Below, piece after piece: positions 8,442-16,984 of a stretch of DNA of 64,000 bases. The notes beneath the pieces are model-generated. The model was given only the letters and a program-made list of their open reading frames with translations, had not been told where the DNA came from and did not search any database. Position 1 is the stretch's first letter, and each line of letters starts with the position of its first letter. The stretch is from the NCBI RefSeq assembly GCF_018760365.1, contig NZ_JAHIAB010000001.1, positions 265,813 through 329,812 of the forward strand, written 5' to 3'. The DNA comes from Pseudooceanicola endophyticus (lineage in GTDB: Bacteria; Pseudomonadota; Alphaproteobacteria; Rhodobacterales; Rhodobacteraceae). Both the position numbers and the translations under genes were made by a program.

Positions 8442-8472
8442 CCCTGCAACGGCGGGCCTCTGCCGGGAACGG
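8442..8472 (+). repeat. Short dispersed repeat, copy 1 (upstream of alr)
   Basis: CCCTGCAACGG followed by GGGCCT and GGAAC recurs at 24062-24091 with about four differences over 27 bases. This copy lies about 70 bp upstream of the alr start. It contains a short CGGC/GCCG inverted repeat. Its function is unknown. Confidence 0.5.
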
Positions 8473-8498
8473 GGTGGCACCCGGTCGCGGCCTCTCAT

Positions 8499-8516
8499 AT
8501 TGTGCTTGCACATAAT
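8499..8516 (+). promoter_or_regulatory. AT-rich palindrome and possible -10 box of alr
   Basis: TTGTGC and GCACA form an inverted repeat around TT, running into CATAAT (8511-8516), which is a fair -10 box. No good -35 box is seen at the right distance. The position, 25-40 bp before the alr start, suits an operator over a promoter. Confidence 0.3.
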
Positions 8517-8540
8517 TGACCCGACTCCCAAAAAGCACGC

Positions 8541-9584
8541 ATGAGCACCGCATTCCTCTCCATCGACCTCGACGCCATCGCCGCCAACTGGCGCGCCCTT
8601 GACCAGGCCTCCTCCGACACTGTCGAGACGGCGGCCGTGGTGAAGGCCAACGCCTATGGGCTGGGTGTCGCGAGGGTCGCCACGCGACTGGCCGCCGAAG
8701 GCGCCCGCCGTTTCTTCGTCGCCGCAGCAGAGGAAGGCGTGAACCTGCGCCGTGCCCTCGGCCCCGGGCCCGAGATCAACATCCTTTCCGGTCACATGGA
8801 GGGCGACACCAAGCTGATCGCCGAAGCCCAGCTGACGCCGATGATCAACTCGGCCGACCAGCTGGTGCGGCAGCTCGAATCGCTGCCCGGCGCGCCCTTC
8901 GGCGTGCAGCTCGACACCGGGATGAACCGGCTGGGCATGGAACCGGCCGAATGGGCGGCGCTGCGCGACATCGCGCTGGCGCAGAACCCGACGCTGATCA
9001 TGTCGCACCTGGCCTGCGCGGACGAGCCCGATCACCCGATGAACCCGCACCAGCTGCGCATCTTCAAGGAGATGACCGCCGGCACCGCCGTGCCGCTGTC
9101 GCTCTCGGCCACCGGTGGCATCCTGCTGGGGCCGGAATATCACTTCAACGTCACCCGCCCGGGCATCGGCCTCTACGGCGGTCGCCCCTTCGAACAGGCG
9201 GCAACCGTGGTGCGCCTCGACCTGCCGGTGATCCAGCTGCGCGAGATCGACGCCGGCGAAACCGTGGGCTACGGCAATGCCTGGACCGCAGAGCGCCCCT
9301 CGCTGATCGCGACGCTGGCGGCGGGCTATGCCGACGGCATCCACCGCGCCATTGCCCGTGACACCGTGCTCTGGGCCGGCGAATATGCCGTGCCGCTGAT
9401 CGGGCGCATCTCCATGGACCTGATCACCGTCGATGTCACCGACCTGCCGGTCGAGGTCCCCTCGGCCCTGACGCTGCTGGGCGACCAGCAGGGCATCGAC
9501 GTGCTGGCCGACACCGCCGGCACCATCGGATACGAGTTCCTGACCGACCTCGGGAACCGCTACAAGAGGAGCTACCTCGGCTGA
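8541..9584 (+). CDS. alr: Alanine racemase
   Basis: Alr makes D-alanine for peptidoglycan. The 347-residue protein has the PLP lysine K35 in [10 protein letters not shown], the phosphate-binding region, and the second catalytic tyrosine in ETVGYGNAW, followed by [14 protein letters not shown] typical of the C-terminal domain. Length is slightly short but within the family range. Its stop codon overlaps the start of the MlaE-type permease gene by one base, so it probably forms an operon with that transporter. Confidence 0.95.
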   Translation: MSTAFLSIDLDAIAANWRALDQASSDTVETAAVVKANAYGLGVARVATRLAAEGARRFFVAAAEEGVNLRRALGPGPEINILSGHMEGDTKLIAEAQLTPMINSADQLVRQLESLPGAPFGVQLDTGMNRLGMEPAEWAALRDIALAQNPTLIMSHLACADEPDHPMNPHQLRIFKEMTAGTAVPLSLSATGGILLGPEYHFNVTRPGIGLYGGRPFEQAATVVRLDLPVIQLREIDAGETVGYGNAWTAERPSLIATLAAGYADGIHRAIARDTVLWAGEYAVPLIGRISMDLITVDVTDLPVEVPSALTLLGDQQGIDVLADTAGTIGYEFLTDLGNRYKRSYLG

Positions 9585-10369
9585 TGACATTGCCCCTGCG
9601 CCTCCTTGGCGGGCTTGGCCACGCCGTGCTGAGCTTTCTTGCCCTCGTGGGGCGCGTGGTCCTGTTCCTGGCCGAGACGCTCTCTCACCTCGTGCGCCCG
9701 CCCTTCTACGGGCGGGAGTTCCTGAACGCGCTGTTCCAGGTCGGCTGGCTGTCGCTGCCCGTCGTGGGCCTGACCGCCATCTTCACCGGCGGCGCGCTGA
9801 CGCTGCAGATCTACGCCGGCGGCGCCCGTTTCGATGCCCAGGCCGTGGTGCCCCAGATCGTCGCCATCGGCATGGTGCGTGAACTGGGCCCGGTGCTGGT
9901 CGGGCTGATGATCGCCGCCCGCGTGACCTCCTCCATCGCCGCCGAGATCGCCACCATGAAGGTGACCGAGCAGATCGACGCGCTGGTGACGCTCTCCACC
10001 CACCCGATGAAGTACCTCACGGTGCCCCGTGTGCTGGCGGGGCTGATCACCGTGCCGCTGCTGGTGGGCCTGGGCGACATCATCGGCATCCTCGGCGGGT
10101 TCACCGTCGCGGTGAAGTCGCTGGGCTTCAACCCGGCGGTCTTCGTGCAGAACACGGTGAACTTCCTCGAACCGCTCGACATCATCTCCTCGCTGGTAAA
10201 GGGCGCCGCCTTCGGCGTGATCGCCACGCTGATGGGCTGCTATTCGGGCATGAACTCGGGCCGGGGCGCCCAGGGCGTGGGCGCCGCCACCAAATCCTCG
10301 GTCGAGGCCGCCTCCATCCTCATCCTCGCCGCCAACTTCCTGCTCACGGGGGCATTCTTCTCGGTATGA
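9584..10369 (+). CDS. MlaE-family lipid ABC transporter permease
   Basis: The 261-residue membrane protein has the MlaE (DUF140/permease) layout: an amphipathic N-terminal interfacial helix, then five or so membrane segments. Family blocks include GREFLNALFQVGWLSLP, a conserved VRELGPVLVGLMIAARV element that couples to the ATPase, and AEIATMKVTEQIDAL. MlaE homologues move phospholipids between inner and outer membrane with MlaF as ATPase. It overlaps alr by one base and the ATPase gene by four. No MCE-domain (MlaD) gene follows, so the substrate-binding partner must be encoded elsewhere or be absent. Confidence 0.9.
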   Translation: MTLPLRLLGGLGHAVLSFLALVGRVVLFLAETLSHLVRPPFYGREFLNALFQVGWLSLPVVGLTAIFTGGALTLQIYAGGARFDAQAVVPQIVAIGMVRELGPVLVGLMIAARVTSSIAAEIATMKVTEQIDALVTLSTHPMKYLTVPRVLAGLITVPLLVGLGDIIGILGGFTVAVKSLGFNPAVFVQNTVNFLEPLDIISSLVKGAAFGVIATLMGCYSGMNSGRGAQGVGAATKSSVEAASILILAANFLLTGAFFSV

Positions 10370-11112
10370 TCAGGCTGGAAAAAGTCGAAAAGACCTTCGG
10401 GTCCAATGCGGTGCTGCGCGGCGTCGACCTGGAGATCGCCAAGGGCAGCTCCATGGTGATCATCGGCGGCTCCGGCACCGGCAAGTCGGTGCTGCTGAAA
10501 TGCGTGCTGGGGCTGGTGCAGCAGGACGCGGGCCGGATCCTGGTCGATGGCCAGGACACCGCAAAGACCGACCGCGACGCCTTCCTGGCGCGCTTCGGGA
10601 TGTTGTTCCAGGGTGCCGCCCTGTTCGACAGCCTTCCCGTCTGGCAGAACGTCGCCTTCCGCCTGCTGCGCGGGTCGCTCAAACGGCCCAAGGCCGAGGC
10701 CCGCGAGATCGCGATCGAGAAGCTGCGCCGCGTCGGGCTGAAACCCGACGTCGCCGACCGCCTGCCCGCAGAGCTTTCGGGGGGGATGCAAAAGCGCGTC
10801 GGACTGGCCCGCGCCATCGCCGCCGACCCCGAGATCATCTTCTTCGATGAGCCCACCACCGGCCTAGATCCGATCATGTCCGGCGTCATCAACGACCTGA
10901 TCCGCGAGATCGTGACCGAGATGGGCGCCACCGCCATGACCATCACCCATGACATGACCTCGGTGCGCGCCATCGCCGATAACGTGGCGATGCTGCATGG
11001 CGGCAAGATCCGCTGGACCGGCCCGGTCAGCCAGCTGGACACTTCGGGCGATCCCTACGTGGCACAGTTCATCTCCGGCTCCGCCGAGGGCCCGATCGAG
11101 GCGGTCAGGTGA
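10366..11112 (+). CDS. MlaF-type ABC transporter ATP-binding protein
   Basis: The 248-residue protein is a complete ABC ATPase: Walker A GGSGTGKS (about residues 35-42), a Q-loop MLFQGAALFDSL, signature LSGGMQKRVGLARA, Walker B IIFFDEPTTGLDP and a switch histidine in MTITHDM. The SGGMxKR signature and GAALFDS Q-loop are typical of MlaF/Ttg2A-type ATPases. Its start overlaps the permease gene by four bases, and its stop overlaps the next small gene (GTGA), so all three are co-translated. Confidence 0.92.
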   Translation: MIRLEKVEKTFGSNAVLRGVDLEIAKGSSMVIIGGSGTGKSVLLKCVLGLVQQDAGRILVDGQDTAKTDRDAFLARFGMLFQGAALFDSLPVWQNVAFRLLRGSLKRPKAEAREIAIEKLRRVGLKPDVADRLPAELSGGMQKRVGLARAIAADPEIIFFDEPTTGLDPIMSGVINDLIREIVTEMGATAMTITHDMTSVRAIADNVAMLHGGKIRWTGPVSQLDTSGDPYVAQFISGSAEGPIEAVR

Positions 11113-11450
11113 ACGCCCCGCTGCCCATGATCTCCATGGTGCAGCTGACGGCCCTCGGATTGATCCCGCTGCTGGCGGGGCTGGCGCTCTGGCGGCGCGG
11201 CCCCCGCCCGCGCCCCGGGCTGATCGCCGCCCCGCTCTGGCTGGCGTTTTGCGCGGCGGGGCTGGCAGGCCTGCTGCCCGATCCCCTTCTGACCCCGGGA
11301 CCGCGCCTTGCGGGCCTGGTGCTGTTTGCCCTGGTGATCTGGGACTGGGGCCGCAGCCTGCGCGGCCATCGCCCCGCCCCGACCGACATCGCGGTCTGCG
11401 CCCTTGGCGCCGTTCTCGCGGCCACCCAGATCACCCTCTGGTTGTCCTGA
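11109..11450 (+). CDS. Small membrane protein in the MlaEF operon
   Basis: The GTG start overlaps the ATPase stop codon by two bases (GTGA), strong evidence for a real, coupled gene. The 113-residue product is very hydrophobic, with about four membrane segments (residues roughly 10-27, 37-55, 65-80 and 92-112) joined by short Arg/Pro-rich loops. I do not recognise a family. The position suggests an accessory part of the MlaEF transporter, which is an inference; it has no MCE domain and cannot replace MlaD. Confidence 0.7.
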   Translation: MNAPLPMISMVQLTALGLIPLLAGLALWRRGPRPRPGLIAAPLWLAFCAAGLAGLLPDPLLTPGPRLAGLVLFALVIWDWGRSLRGHRPAPTDIAVCALGAVLAATQITLWLS

Positions 11451-11621
11451 AAGCCACAGCTTTCGCATTTCGCACAAATACGAGGCTGATTCGTTCATTT
11501 TCGGATATATATTGACCTAGGGTAAGCGGAACCTGCGCAGGATGGGAACCCGGCGGTATCCTGCCCCGTTTGACCCTCAGCACGGCGGAAACACGCCGCC
11601 CCGTCCGATGAGGAGCCGTCA

Positions 11622-12398
11622 ATGTCCAAAGTCACTGCGGACCATCCCCTCCGCGCCATCGCCACCAGCACCCTGCAACTGGCAAGCCTTGCCTTTCTTG
11701 CCCTCACCGCCGCCGCGCTTGGCACGGCCAGCCTGCTGGCCGCCTTCGGCCTGCTGCCCTGGCCCGAACTGACGCTGGGCTACGGCGGCGAAAGCTACCA
11801 GGCCGGCATGGCCGCGCAGCTGGTATTGACCGCCCTGGCCTTTGCGCTCTGCGCCTACATCCCCGCCAATGGCCGGATCCTGGCACTGGAAACCTCGCAC
11901 CGACGCTTCTCGATCTCGATGCGCGACGTGCAGCGCGCCTACATGGCCGCCCATGCCGCCGACCGGGCCGGCCTGTTCCATGTCGCCGAACAATATGACG
12001 AGGTGCGCGAGCGGCTGCTCTGGCTGCGCAGCCATCCCGACCTTGGCGCCCTCGAACCCGGCATCCTCGAGGCCGCCGCGCAGATGTCGGAGGTTTCCCA
12101 AGACCTTGCCCATGTCTATTCGGACGAGGCCATGGCCCGCGCCCAGGCCTTCCTGGCCGAGCGCCAGCAGGAACTGAGCAGCTTCGAACAGCGCCTGGCC
12201 GAGGCCAAGCGCCGCACGGAGGACCTGCGCCGCTACACCGAGGCGGTCGAGATGGACGAAAGCGTCGCCCGCGCCCAGATCAGACGCCTGCGCGACGAAC
12301 TGGCCGAGATCCTGCCCGAACTGGCAGAACGCGGTCTGGTGACCTCGGTCGATCCGCGCCTGCACCGGGCCAGCGCGAACCGGGTGCCGGCCGAATAG
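11622..12398 (+). CDS. Membrane-anchored coiled-coil protein of unknown function
   Basis: The protein has 258 residues. Two N-terminal membrane segments (about 20-45 and 62-82) are followed by a cytoplasmic or periplasmic helical region rich in charged residues, with long coiled-coil stretches from about 165 to 245. An AGGAG ribosome site lies before the ATG. Related rhodobacterial proteins are sometimes called DNA repair proteins, but I see no nuclease, helicase or DNA-binding motif, so that name has no support here. It sits alone between the MlaEF operon and radA. Confidence 0.7.
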   Translation: MSKVTADHPLRAIATSTLQLASLAFLALTAAALGTASLLAAFGLLPWPELTLGYGGESYQAGMAAQLVLTALAFALCAYIPANGRILALETSHRRFSISMRDVQRAYMAAHAADRAGLFHVAEQYDEVRERLLWLRSHPDLGALEPGILEAAAQMSEVSQDLAHVYSDEAMARAQAFLAERQQELSSFEQRLAEAKRRTEDLRRYTEAVEMDESVARAQIRRLRDELAEILPELAERGLVTSVDPRLHRASANRVPAE

Positions 12399-12400
12399 GC

Positions 12401-12458
12401 TTTCATCTTTCCGCAAATATGGCGGGGGAGTCGCGCAGCGACGGGGGCAGAGCCCCCC
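12401..12458 (+). repeat. Two-hairpin dispersed repeat, copy B
   Basis: The element starts 3 bp after the stop codon of the coiled-coil gene. It begins TTTCATCTTTCCGCAAATAT and continues with GGGGGAG, then hairpin 1, TCGC-GCA-GCGA (12431-12441), and hairpin 2, CGGGGGC-AGA-GCCCCCCG (12442-12459). Its left end is the reverse complement of the right end of copy A. It lies about 70 bp before radA. Confidence 0.75.
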
Positions 12459-12529
12459 GCCCCCCTGCGGCTTGGGCGGACGGCGCAATTCCTTTGACGG
12501 CCCTCCTCCGCTCGGGCACAACGCCGGCC

Positions 12530-13897
12530 ATGGCCAAGCCCGTCACCTCCTTCTCCTGCGCCGAATGCGGCGCCTCCTTCACCAAGTGGTCCGGGCGCTG
12601 CGACGCCTGCGGCGCCTGGAATTCCATTACCGAGGACGTCCCCCTGTCCACCGGCCCTGCCGGCAAGGGCCTGGGCGCCGCGCGCGGGCGCAAGGTCGCT
12701 CTCACGGATCTCTCCTCCAAGGAAACCCCGCCGCCGCGCACCTCCTGCGGCCTCGACGAACTCGACCGGGTCTTGGGCGGCGGTCTGGTGCCGGCCTCGG
12801 CGATCCTGGTCGGCGGCGATCCCGGCATCGGCAAGTCGACCCTGCTGCTGCAGGCCGCCGCCGCCTTCGCCAACCGCGGGCTGAAGACCTTCTATATCTC
12901 CGGCGAAGAGGCCTCGGCGCAGGTGCGAATGCGCGCCGGGCGGCTGGGGCTGGAAAACGCGCCGGTGAAACTGGGCGCAGATACCGCGCTGCGCGATATC
13001 CTCACCACCCTGGACGAGGAACGCCCCGACCTGGTGATCATCGACTCGATCCAGACCATGTGGTCGGACACGGTCGACAGCGCCCCGGGCTCGGTCTCCC
13101 AGGTGCGTGCCGCCGCCCATGAGCTGACCACCTTCGCCAAGCGGCGCGGCGCGGCCGTGATCCTGGTGGGCCACGTCACGAAAGAAGGCCAGATCGCCGG
13201 CCCCCGCGTGGTCGAACACATGGTCGACACCGTGCTCTATTTCGAGGGCGAGCGCGGCCACCAGTTCCGCATCCTGCGCGCGGTCAAGAACCGCTTCGGC
13301 CCCGCAGATGAGATCGGCGTCTTCGAAATGACCGGTGGCGGCCTGGCCGAGGTCTCCAACCCCTCCGCCCTCTTCCTGTCGGAGCGCGGCCAGCCCAGCC
13401 CCGGCTCCGTGGTCTTTGCCGGCATCGAAGGCACCCGCCCCGTGCTGGTCGAGATCCAGGCCCTCGTCGCCCCCTCGCCGCTGTCGCAGCCGCGCCGCTC
13501 GACCGTGGGCTGGGACGGCGGGCGGCTCGCCATGATCATGGCCGTGCTGGAGGCGCGCTGCGGCATTCCCTTCGCCGGGCTTGATGTCTACCTGAACGTG
13601 GCCGGTGGCATGAAGGTCAGCGAACCCGCGGCGGACCTTGCGGTGGCGGCGGCTTTGCTTTCCGCCCGCGAGGACACCGCACTGCCCGCCGAATGCGTGG
13701 TCTTCGGAGAGATTTCGCTCTCCGGGGCGCTGCGGCCCGTGGGGCAGACGGAAAACAGGTTGAAAGAGGCGGCGAAACTTGGTTTCTCGTCGGCGATCGC
13801 TCCGGCGGGCGGCAAGCCCGGCGCCGGAGCTGGGCTGAAGCTGACCCGCATGGCGGATCTGACAAGCTTCGTAGGCGAAATTTTCGGCGCCGGTTAA
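12530..13897 (+). CDS. radA: DNA repair protein RadA
   Basis: RadA is a RecA-related, ring-forming motor that drives branch migration in recombination. The start at 12530 gives the normal N-terminal zinc finger (CAECG ... CDACG); a longer frame upstream is non-coding. The 455 residues contain Walker A GGDPGIGKST (95-104), the RadA-specific KNRFG motif (253-257), and a C-terminal Lon-protease-like domain that lacks a protease active site. cvpA follows 28 bp later on the same strand, so co-transcription is likely. Confidence 0.96.
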   Translation: MAKPVTSFSCAECGASFTKWSGRCDACGAWNSITEDVPLSTGPAGKGLGAARGRKVALTDLSSKETPPPRTSCGLDELDRVLGGGLVPASAILVGGDPGIGKSTLLLQAAAAFANRGLKTFYISGEEASAQVRMRAGRLGLENAPVKLGADTALRDILTTLDEERPDLVIIDSIQTMWSDTVDSAPGSVSQVRAAAHELTTFAKRRGAAVILVGHVTKEGQIAGPRVVEHMVDTVLYFEGERGHQFRILRAVKNRFGPADEIGVFEMTGGGLAEVSNPSALFLSERGQPSPGSVVFAGIEGTRPVLVEIQALVAPSPLSQPRRSTVGWDGGRLAMIMAVLEARCGIPFAGLDVYLNVAGGMKVSEPAADLAVAAALLSAREDTALPAECVVFGEISLSGALRPVGQTENRLKEAAKLGFSSAIAPAGGKPGAGAGLKLTRMADLTSFVGEIFGAG

Positions 13898-13925
13898 GAG
13901 CGCAGCAGGACGGAGCAAGGCAGGC

Positions 13926-14498
13926 ATGGAAGGCTTTACCATCATCGACGCGATCGTGGCGGCGGTCATTTTCCTCTCGGCGATCCTGGCGTATTCGCGC
14001 GGTTTCCTGCGCGAGGTGCTGGCCATCGTCGGCTGGGTGGCCGCAGCCATCGTGGCCTTCGCCTTCGCGCCCGAGGTGGTTCCGCTGGTCAAGGAGATCC
14101 CGGTTCTGGGCGATTTCCTGTCCGACAGCTGTGAACTTTCCGTGATCGCCTCCTTCGGGATCCTGTTCGCCGTGGTGCTGGCCATCGTGTCGCTTTTCGT
14201 GCCGCTGTTCTCTTCCGCCGTGCAGCGCTCGGTGGTGGGCGGCCTCGACCAGGCGGCGGGCTTCGTCTTCGGCATCGCCCGCGGCATCCTGCTGGTGGCC
14301 ATCGGTTTCTTCGTCTACAACACCGTGCTGCCCGCCCAGGACATCGCGCTGGTGGAACAGTCGCGCTCTGCCGTGGTCTTCGCCAACCTGACGCAGAAGA
14401 TCCAGGCCGAGAACCCCGAGCGAGCGCTTGGCTGGGTCACCTCGCAGTACGAAACCCTGACCGGCTATTGCAGCGCCCCCGCTGGCACCCCGTCCTGA
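13926..14498 (+). CDS. cvpA: CvpA family membrane protein
   Basis: CvpA was named for colicin V production and is linked to envelope homeostasis; its exact function is not settled. The 190-residue protein has four membrane segments (about 6-25, 30-48, 72-95 and 106-128) and the family N-terminus (IDAIVAAVIFLSAILAYSRG with FLREVLAIVGW). A polar tail of about 60 residues follows. It precedes purF, as in many proteobacteria, but a strong hairpin separates them here. Confidence 0.88.
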   Translation: MEGFTIIDAIVAAVIFLSAILAYSRGFLREVLAIVGWVAAAIVAFAFAPEVVPLVKEIPVLGDFLSDSCELSVIASFGILFAVVLAIVSLFVPLFSSAVQRSVVGGLDQAAGFVFGIARGILLVAIGFFVYNTVLPAQDIALVEQSRSAVVFANLTQKIQAENPERALGWVTSQYETLTGYCSAPAGTPS

Positions 14499-14567
14499 GC
14501 ACGCGCCCCCTTGAACAGCGGCGCCGGATCGTCCATCTAGCGCCCAAGGGTTACCGAAAATCGAGAA

Positions 14568-14602
14568 AGACGCGCACCGCAGCAGCTGCGGCCGGCGCGT
14601 CT
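14568..14602 (+). terminator. Stem-loop between cvpA and purF
   Basis: AGACGCGC (14568-14575) pairs with GCGCGTCT (14595-14602), and inside them CCGCAG pairs with CTGCGG around CAG, with a small asymmetric internal loop. There is no U-run. It may end the radA-cvpA transcript or act in the purF leader. Confidence 0.5.
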
Positions 14603-14648
14603 CGTCATTGGATGTGATCCTTTCGTGACACTTGCCGCGGAGGCGCGT

Positions 14649-16241
14649 ATGAGAAGCGCGTCGGAAATGACCGGATTCGGAGCAACGCCCTTGCCCAGCC
14701 AGCACCCAGACCAGCAGCCCCAGCAACCAAGTCAGGCCCAGCACGACATGAAGAAAGCCGCGATCGCCGCCTCTCTCGAGGACGCCCCGCGCTTCCTCGC
14801 GCATCCCTTCGACGATGACAAACTGAAGGAGGAATGCGGCATCTTCGGCGTGCTCGGCGTCGCCGATGCGTCGAACTTCGTCGCCCTTGGCCTGCACGCG
14901 CTGCAGCACCGGGGCCAGGAGGCGGGCGGGATCGTCTGCCACCATCCCGAACATGGCTTCAACTCGGCCCGCCGCTTCGGCTATGTCCGCGACAACTTCA
15001 CCTCGCAGGACATCATGCAGACGCTGCCGGGCCCGATTGCCATCGGCCACGTGCGCTATTCCACCGCCGGCAAGAAGGCCGCGGTGATCCGCGACGTGCA
15101 GCCCTTCTTCGGCGAATTCTCGATGGGCGGCGCGGCCATCGCGCATAACGGCAACATCACCAACGCCGAGGCCCTGCGCAAGGAACTGATCGAGCGCGGC
15201 TCGATCTTCCAGTCCTCCTCGGACAGCGAATGCATCATTCACCTGATGGCCCGTTCGCTGCAAAAGGGCATCGCCGACCGCCTGGAAGACGCGCTGCGCC
15301 GCGTCGAGGGCGCCTTCTCGGTCATCGCCATGACGCGCTCCAAGCTGATCGGCGTGCGCGACCCGCTGGGCGTGCGTCCGCTGGTGCTGGGCAAGGTGGC
15401 CGACGGCTGGGTGCTGAGTTCGGAGACCTGCGCGCTCGACATCATCGGCGCCGAGTTCGTCCGCGAGATCCAGCCGGGCGAGATGGTGGTGATTTCCGAC
15501 AAGGGCGTGGAAAGCAGCTTCCCGTTCCGTCCGCAGCCCTCGAAGTTCTGCATCTTCGAACATGTCTACTTCTCGCGTCCCGACAGCATCATCGGTGGCC
15601 GGTCCGTCTATGAAAGCCGCCGTCAGATCGGCGTGGAACTGGCGCGCGAAGCCCCGGTGGATGCGGATCTGGTCTGCCCGGTGCCCGACAGCGGCACTCC
15701 AGCGGCCATCGGCTTCAGCCAGGAAAGCGGCATTCCCTTCGCGCTCGGCATCACCCGCAACCAGTACATGGGCCGGACCTTCATCGAGCCGACCGAGCAG
15801 ATCCGCAACATGGGCGTGCGTCTGAAGCTGAACGTGAACCGCGCCCTGATCCGCGGCAAGCGCGTCATCCTGGTCGACGACTCGGTCGTGCGCGGCACCA
15901 CCTCGCGCAAGATCAAGGAGATGATCCTGGATGCCGGCGCCGCCGAGGTGCACTTCCGCATCGCCTCCCCGCCGACCGCCTGGCCCTGCTTCTACGGCGT
16001 CGACACGCCGCAGCGCGAAAAGCTGCTGGCGGCCACGATGTCCGAGGACGAGATGCGCGACTACCTTCAGGTCGACAGCCTCAAGTTCATCTCGCTCGAC
16101 GGGCTCTATCGCGCCGTGGGCGAGGCGACGGGCCGTTCGAACAGCTGCCCGCAATATTGCGATGCCTGCTTCTCGGGCGAATATCCGGTTGCGCCCAGCG
16201 ACATGATCGAGAAGGGCTTCCAGCTGAAGGCGGCGGAATAA
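14649..16241 (+). CDS. purF: Amidophosphoribosyltransferase
   Basis: PurF makes phosphoribosylamine from PRPP and glutamine, the first committed step of purine synthesis. The glutaminase nucleophile is the Cys of EECGIFGVLG, exposed by removal of a propeptide; the PRPP loop VILVDDSVVRGTTSRK is intact. The start is uncertain. The ATG at 14649 has a GGAGG site 5 bp upstream but adds a Gln/Pro-rich leader, giving a 62-residue propeptide; the ATG at 14748 would give 29 residues and looks more usual, but has a poor ribosome site. The C-terminal cysteines (CPQYCDACFSG) fit the Bacillus-type enzyme with an iron-sulfur cluster. Confidence 0.95.
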   Translation: MRSASEMTGFGATPLPSQHPDQQPQQPSQAQHDMKKAAIAASLEDAPRFLAHPFDDDKLKEECGIFGVLGVADASNFVALGLHALQHRGQEAGGIVCHHPEHGFNSARRFGYVRDNFTSQDIMQTLPGPIAIGHVRYSTAGKKAAVIRDVQPFFGEFSMGGAAIAHNGNITNAEALRKELIERGSIFQSSSDSECIIHLMARSLQKGIADRLEDALRRVEGAFSVIAMTRSKLIGVRDPLGVRPLVLGKVADGWVLSSETCALDIIGAEFVREIQPGEMVVISDKGVESSFPFRPQPSKFCIFEHVYFSRPDSIIGGRSVYESRRQIGVELAREAPVDADLVCPVPDSGTPAAIGFSQESGIPFALGITRNQYMGRTFIEPTEQIRNMGVRLKLNVNRALIRGKRVILVDDSVVRGTTSRKIKEMILDAGAAEVHFRIASPPTAWPCFYGVDTPQREKLLAATMSEDEMRDYLQVDSLKFISLDGLYRAVGEATGRSNSCPQYCDACFSGEYPVAPSDMIEKGFQLKAAE

Positions 16242-16270
16242 GCCTGCCGACACCGCCGAAAACCTTGACA

Positions 16271-16294
16271 CGCCAGCCCCTTCGGGCTGGCGTT
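16271..16294 (+). terminator. Intrinsic terminator after purF
   Basis: CGCCAGCCC (16271-16279) pairs perfectly with GGGCTGGCG (16284-16292) around a stable CTTC tetraloop, followed by TTCG. It lies 29 bp after the purF stop. Confidence 0.7.
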
Positions 16295-16322
16295 CGCATG
16301 TCCGCCGTGGAAGGGAGGCCCC

Positions 16323-16877
16323 ATGAACCTGTTGCAGCTTGACGCCCGCTGGCGCCGTTTCACCGATCCCGATTTCCGCAGCCCGATCGACGGGCGCGGC
16401 TTCTCGGGGCTATACGACCTGGGCTTCGAGGCCCCCGACGACTGGCCCCATGCCACGCCCGAGGGCGACGCGGTGGTCGAGGTCGGCCAGCATCGCCTGG
16501 CCTCGGAGCTGTGCCGCATCGGAGAGCACCGCTACCTGCGCTGCGTGATCCCGCTGGCGCTGCGCGGCGCCGGCGACGAGGTGTTCTGGTTCGCCCCCTG
16601 GGCCGAGGTCGCCAGTGCCGATTTCTACGCCTTCCTCGACAGTCTCGACAGCGGGGCGCCCTTCGCCGGCTGCACGGCGCGGCTGGCCAACGCCCTGCCC
16701 GGCTTCGGCGACGCCCTGGAGGGCCGCTTGCTGGGCGGCGAGGACGGCGAGCGCCCCCGTTTCCAGCCTGATGGCGGCCCGCTGGCCGAAGCCGTGGCCG
16801 AGGGGCTGTCCTTCGACACCCTGCTCGACATCTACGCCGCTGCCGGCGACGACATCCGCCCGCATCTGGGCCGCTGA
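16323..16877 (+). CDS. DUF2199-like protein
   Basis: The protein has 184 residues with no signal peptide. The ATG follows a GGGAGG ribosome site. The middle of the protein (DYxxxFEAPDDW-like beginning, then a conserved ELCRIGEHRYLRCVIPLAL segment and VFWFAPWAEVASADFYAF) resembles DUF2199. The CxxC element expected at the start of that family is not present, so the match is partial. The protein is flanked by hairpin terminators on both sides and therefore is probably its own transcription unit. Function unknown. Confidence 0.6.
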   Translation: MNLLQLDARWRRFTDPDFRSPIDGRGFSGLYDLGFEAPDDWPHATPEGDAVVEVGQHRLASELCRIGEHRYLRCVIPLALRGAGDEVFWFAPWAEVASADFYAFLDSLDSGAPFAGCTARLANALPGFGDALEGRLLGGEDGERPRFQPDGGPLAEAVAEGLSFDTLLDIYAAAGDDIRPHLGR

Positions 16878-16900
16878 GGCCTGCGCAACCTCTTGCCGAG

Positions 16901-16929
16901 GCCCCCTCACGTCCGCGTGCGGGGGCTTT
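16901..16929 (+). terminator. Intrinsic terminator after the DUF2199-like gene
   Basis: GCCCCC (16901-16906) pairs with GGGGGC (16921-16926), with an inner CACG/CGTG stem, followed by TTTC. It lies 24 bp after the upstream stop. Confidence 0.65.
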
Positions 16930-16984
16930 CGCCTGCGCCGGTTCCGTGGCACCCCGCGCCCTCCACAACCGCCAGGAGATCGCC

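Noticed and set aside
12419-12529. Extended RadA N-terminus
   Set aside because: The extra codons cover repeat copy B; the zinc finger begins right after the ATG at 12530.
13617-16271. Minus-strand open frame of 884 codons over radA, cvpA and purF
   Set aside because: Antisense shadow; the plus-strand genes have clear motifs.
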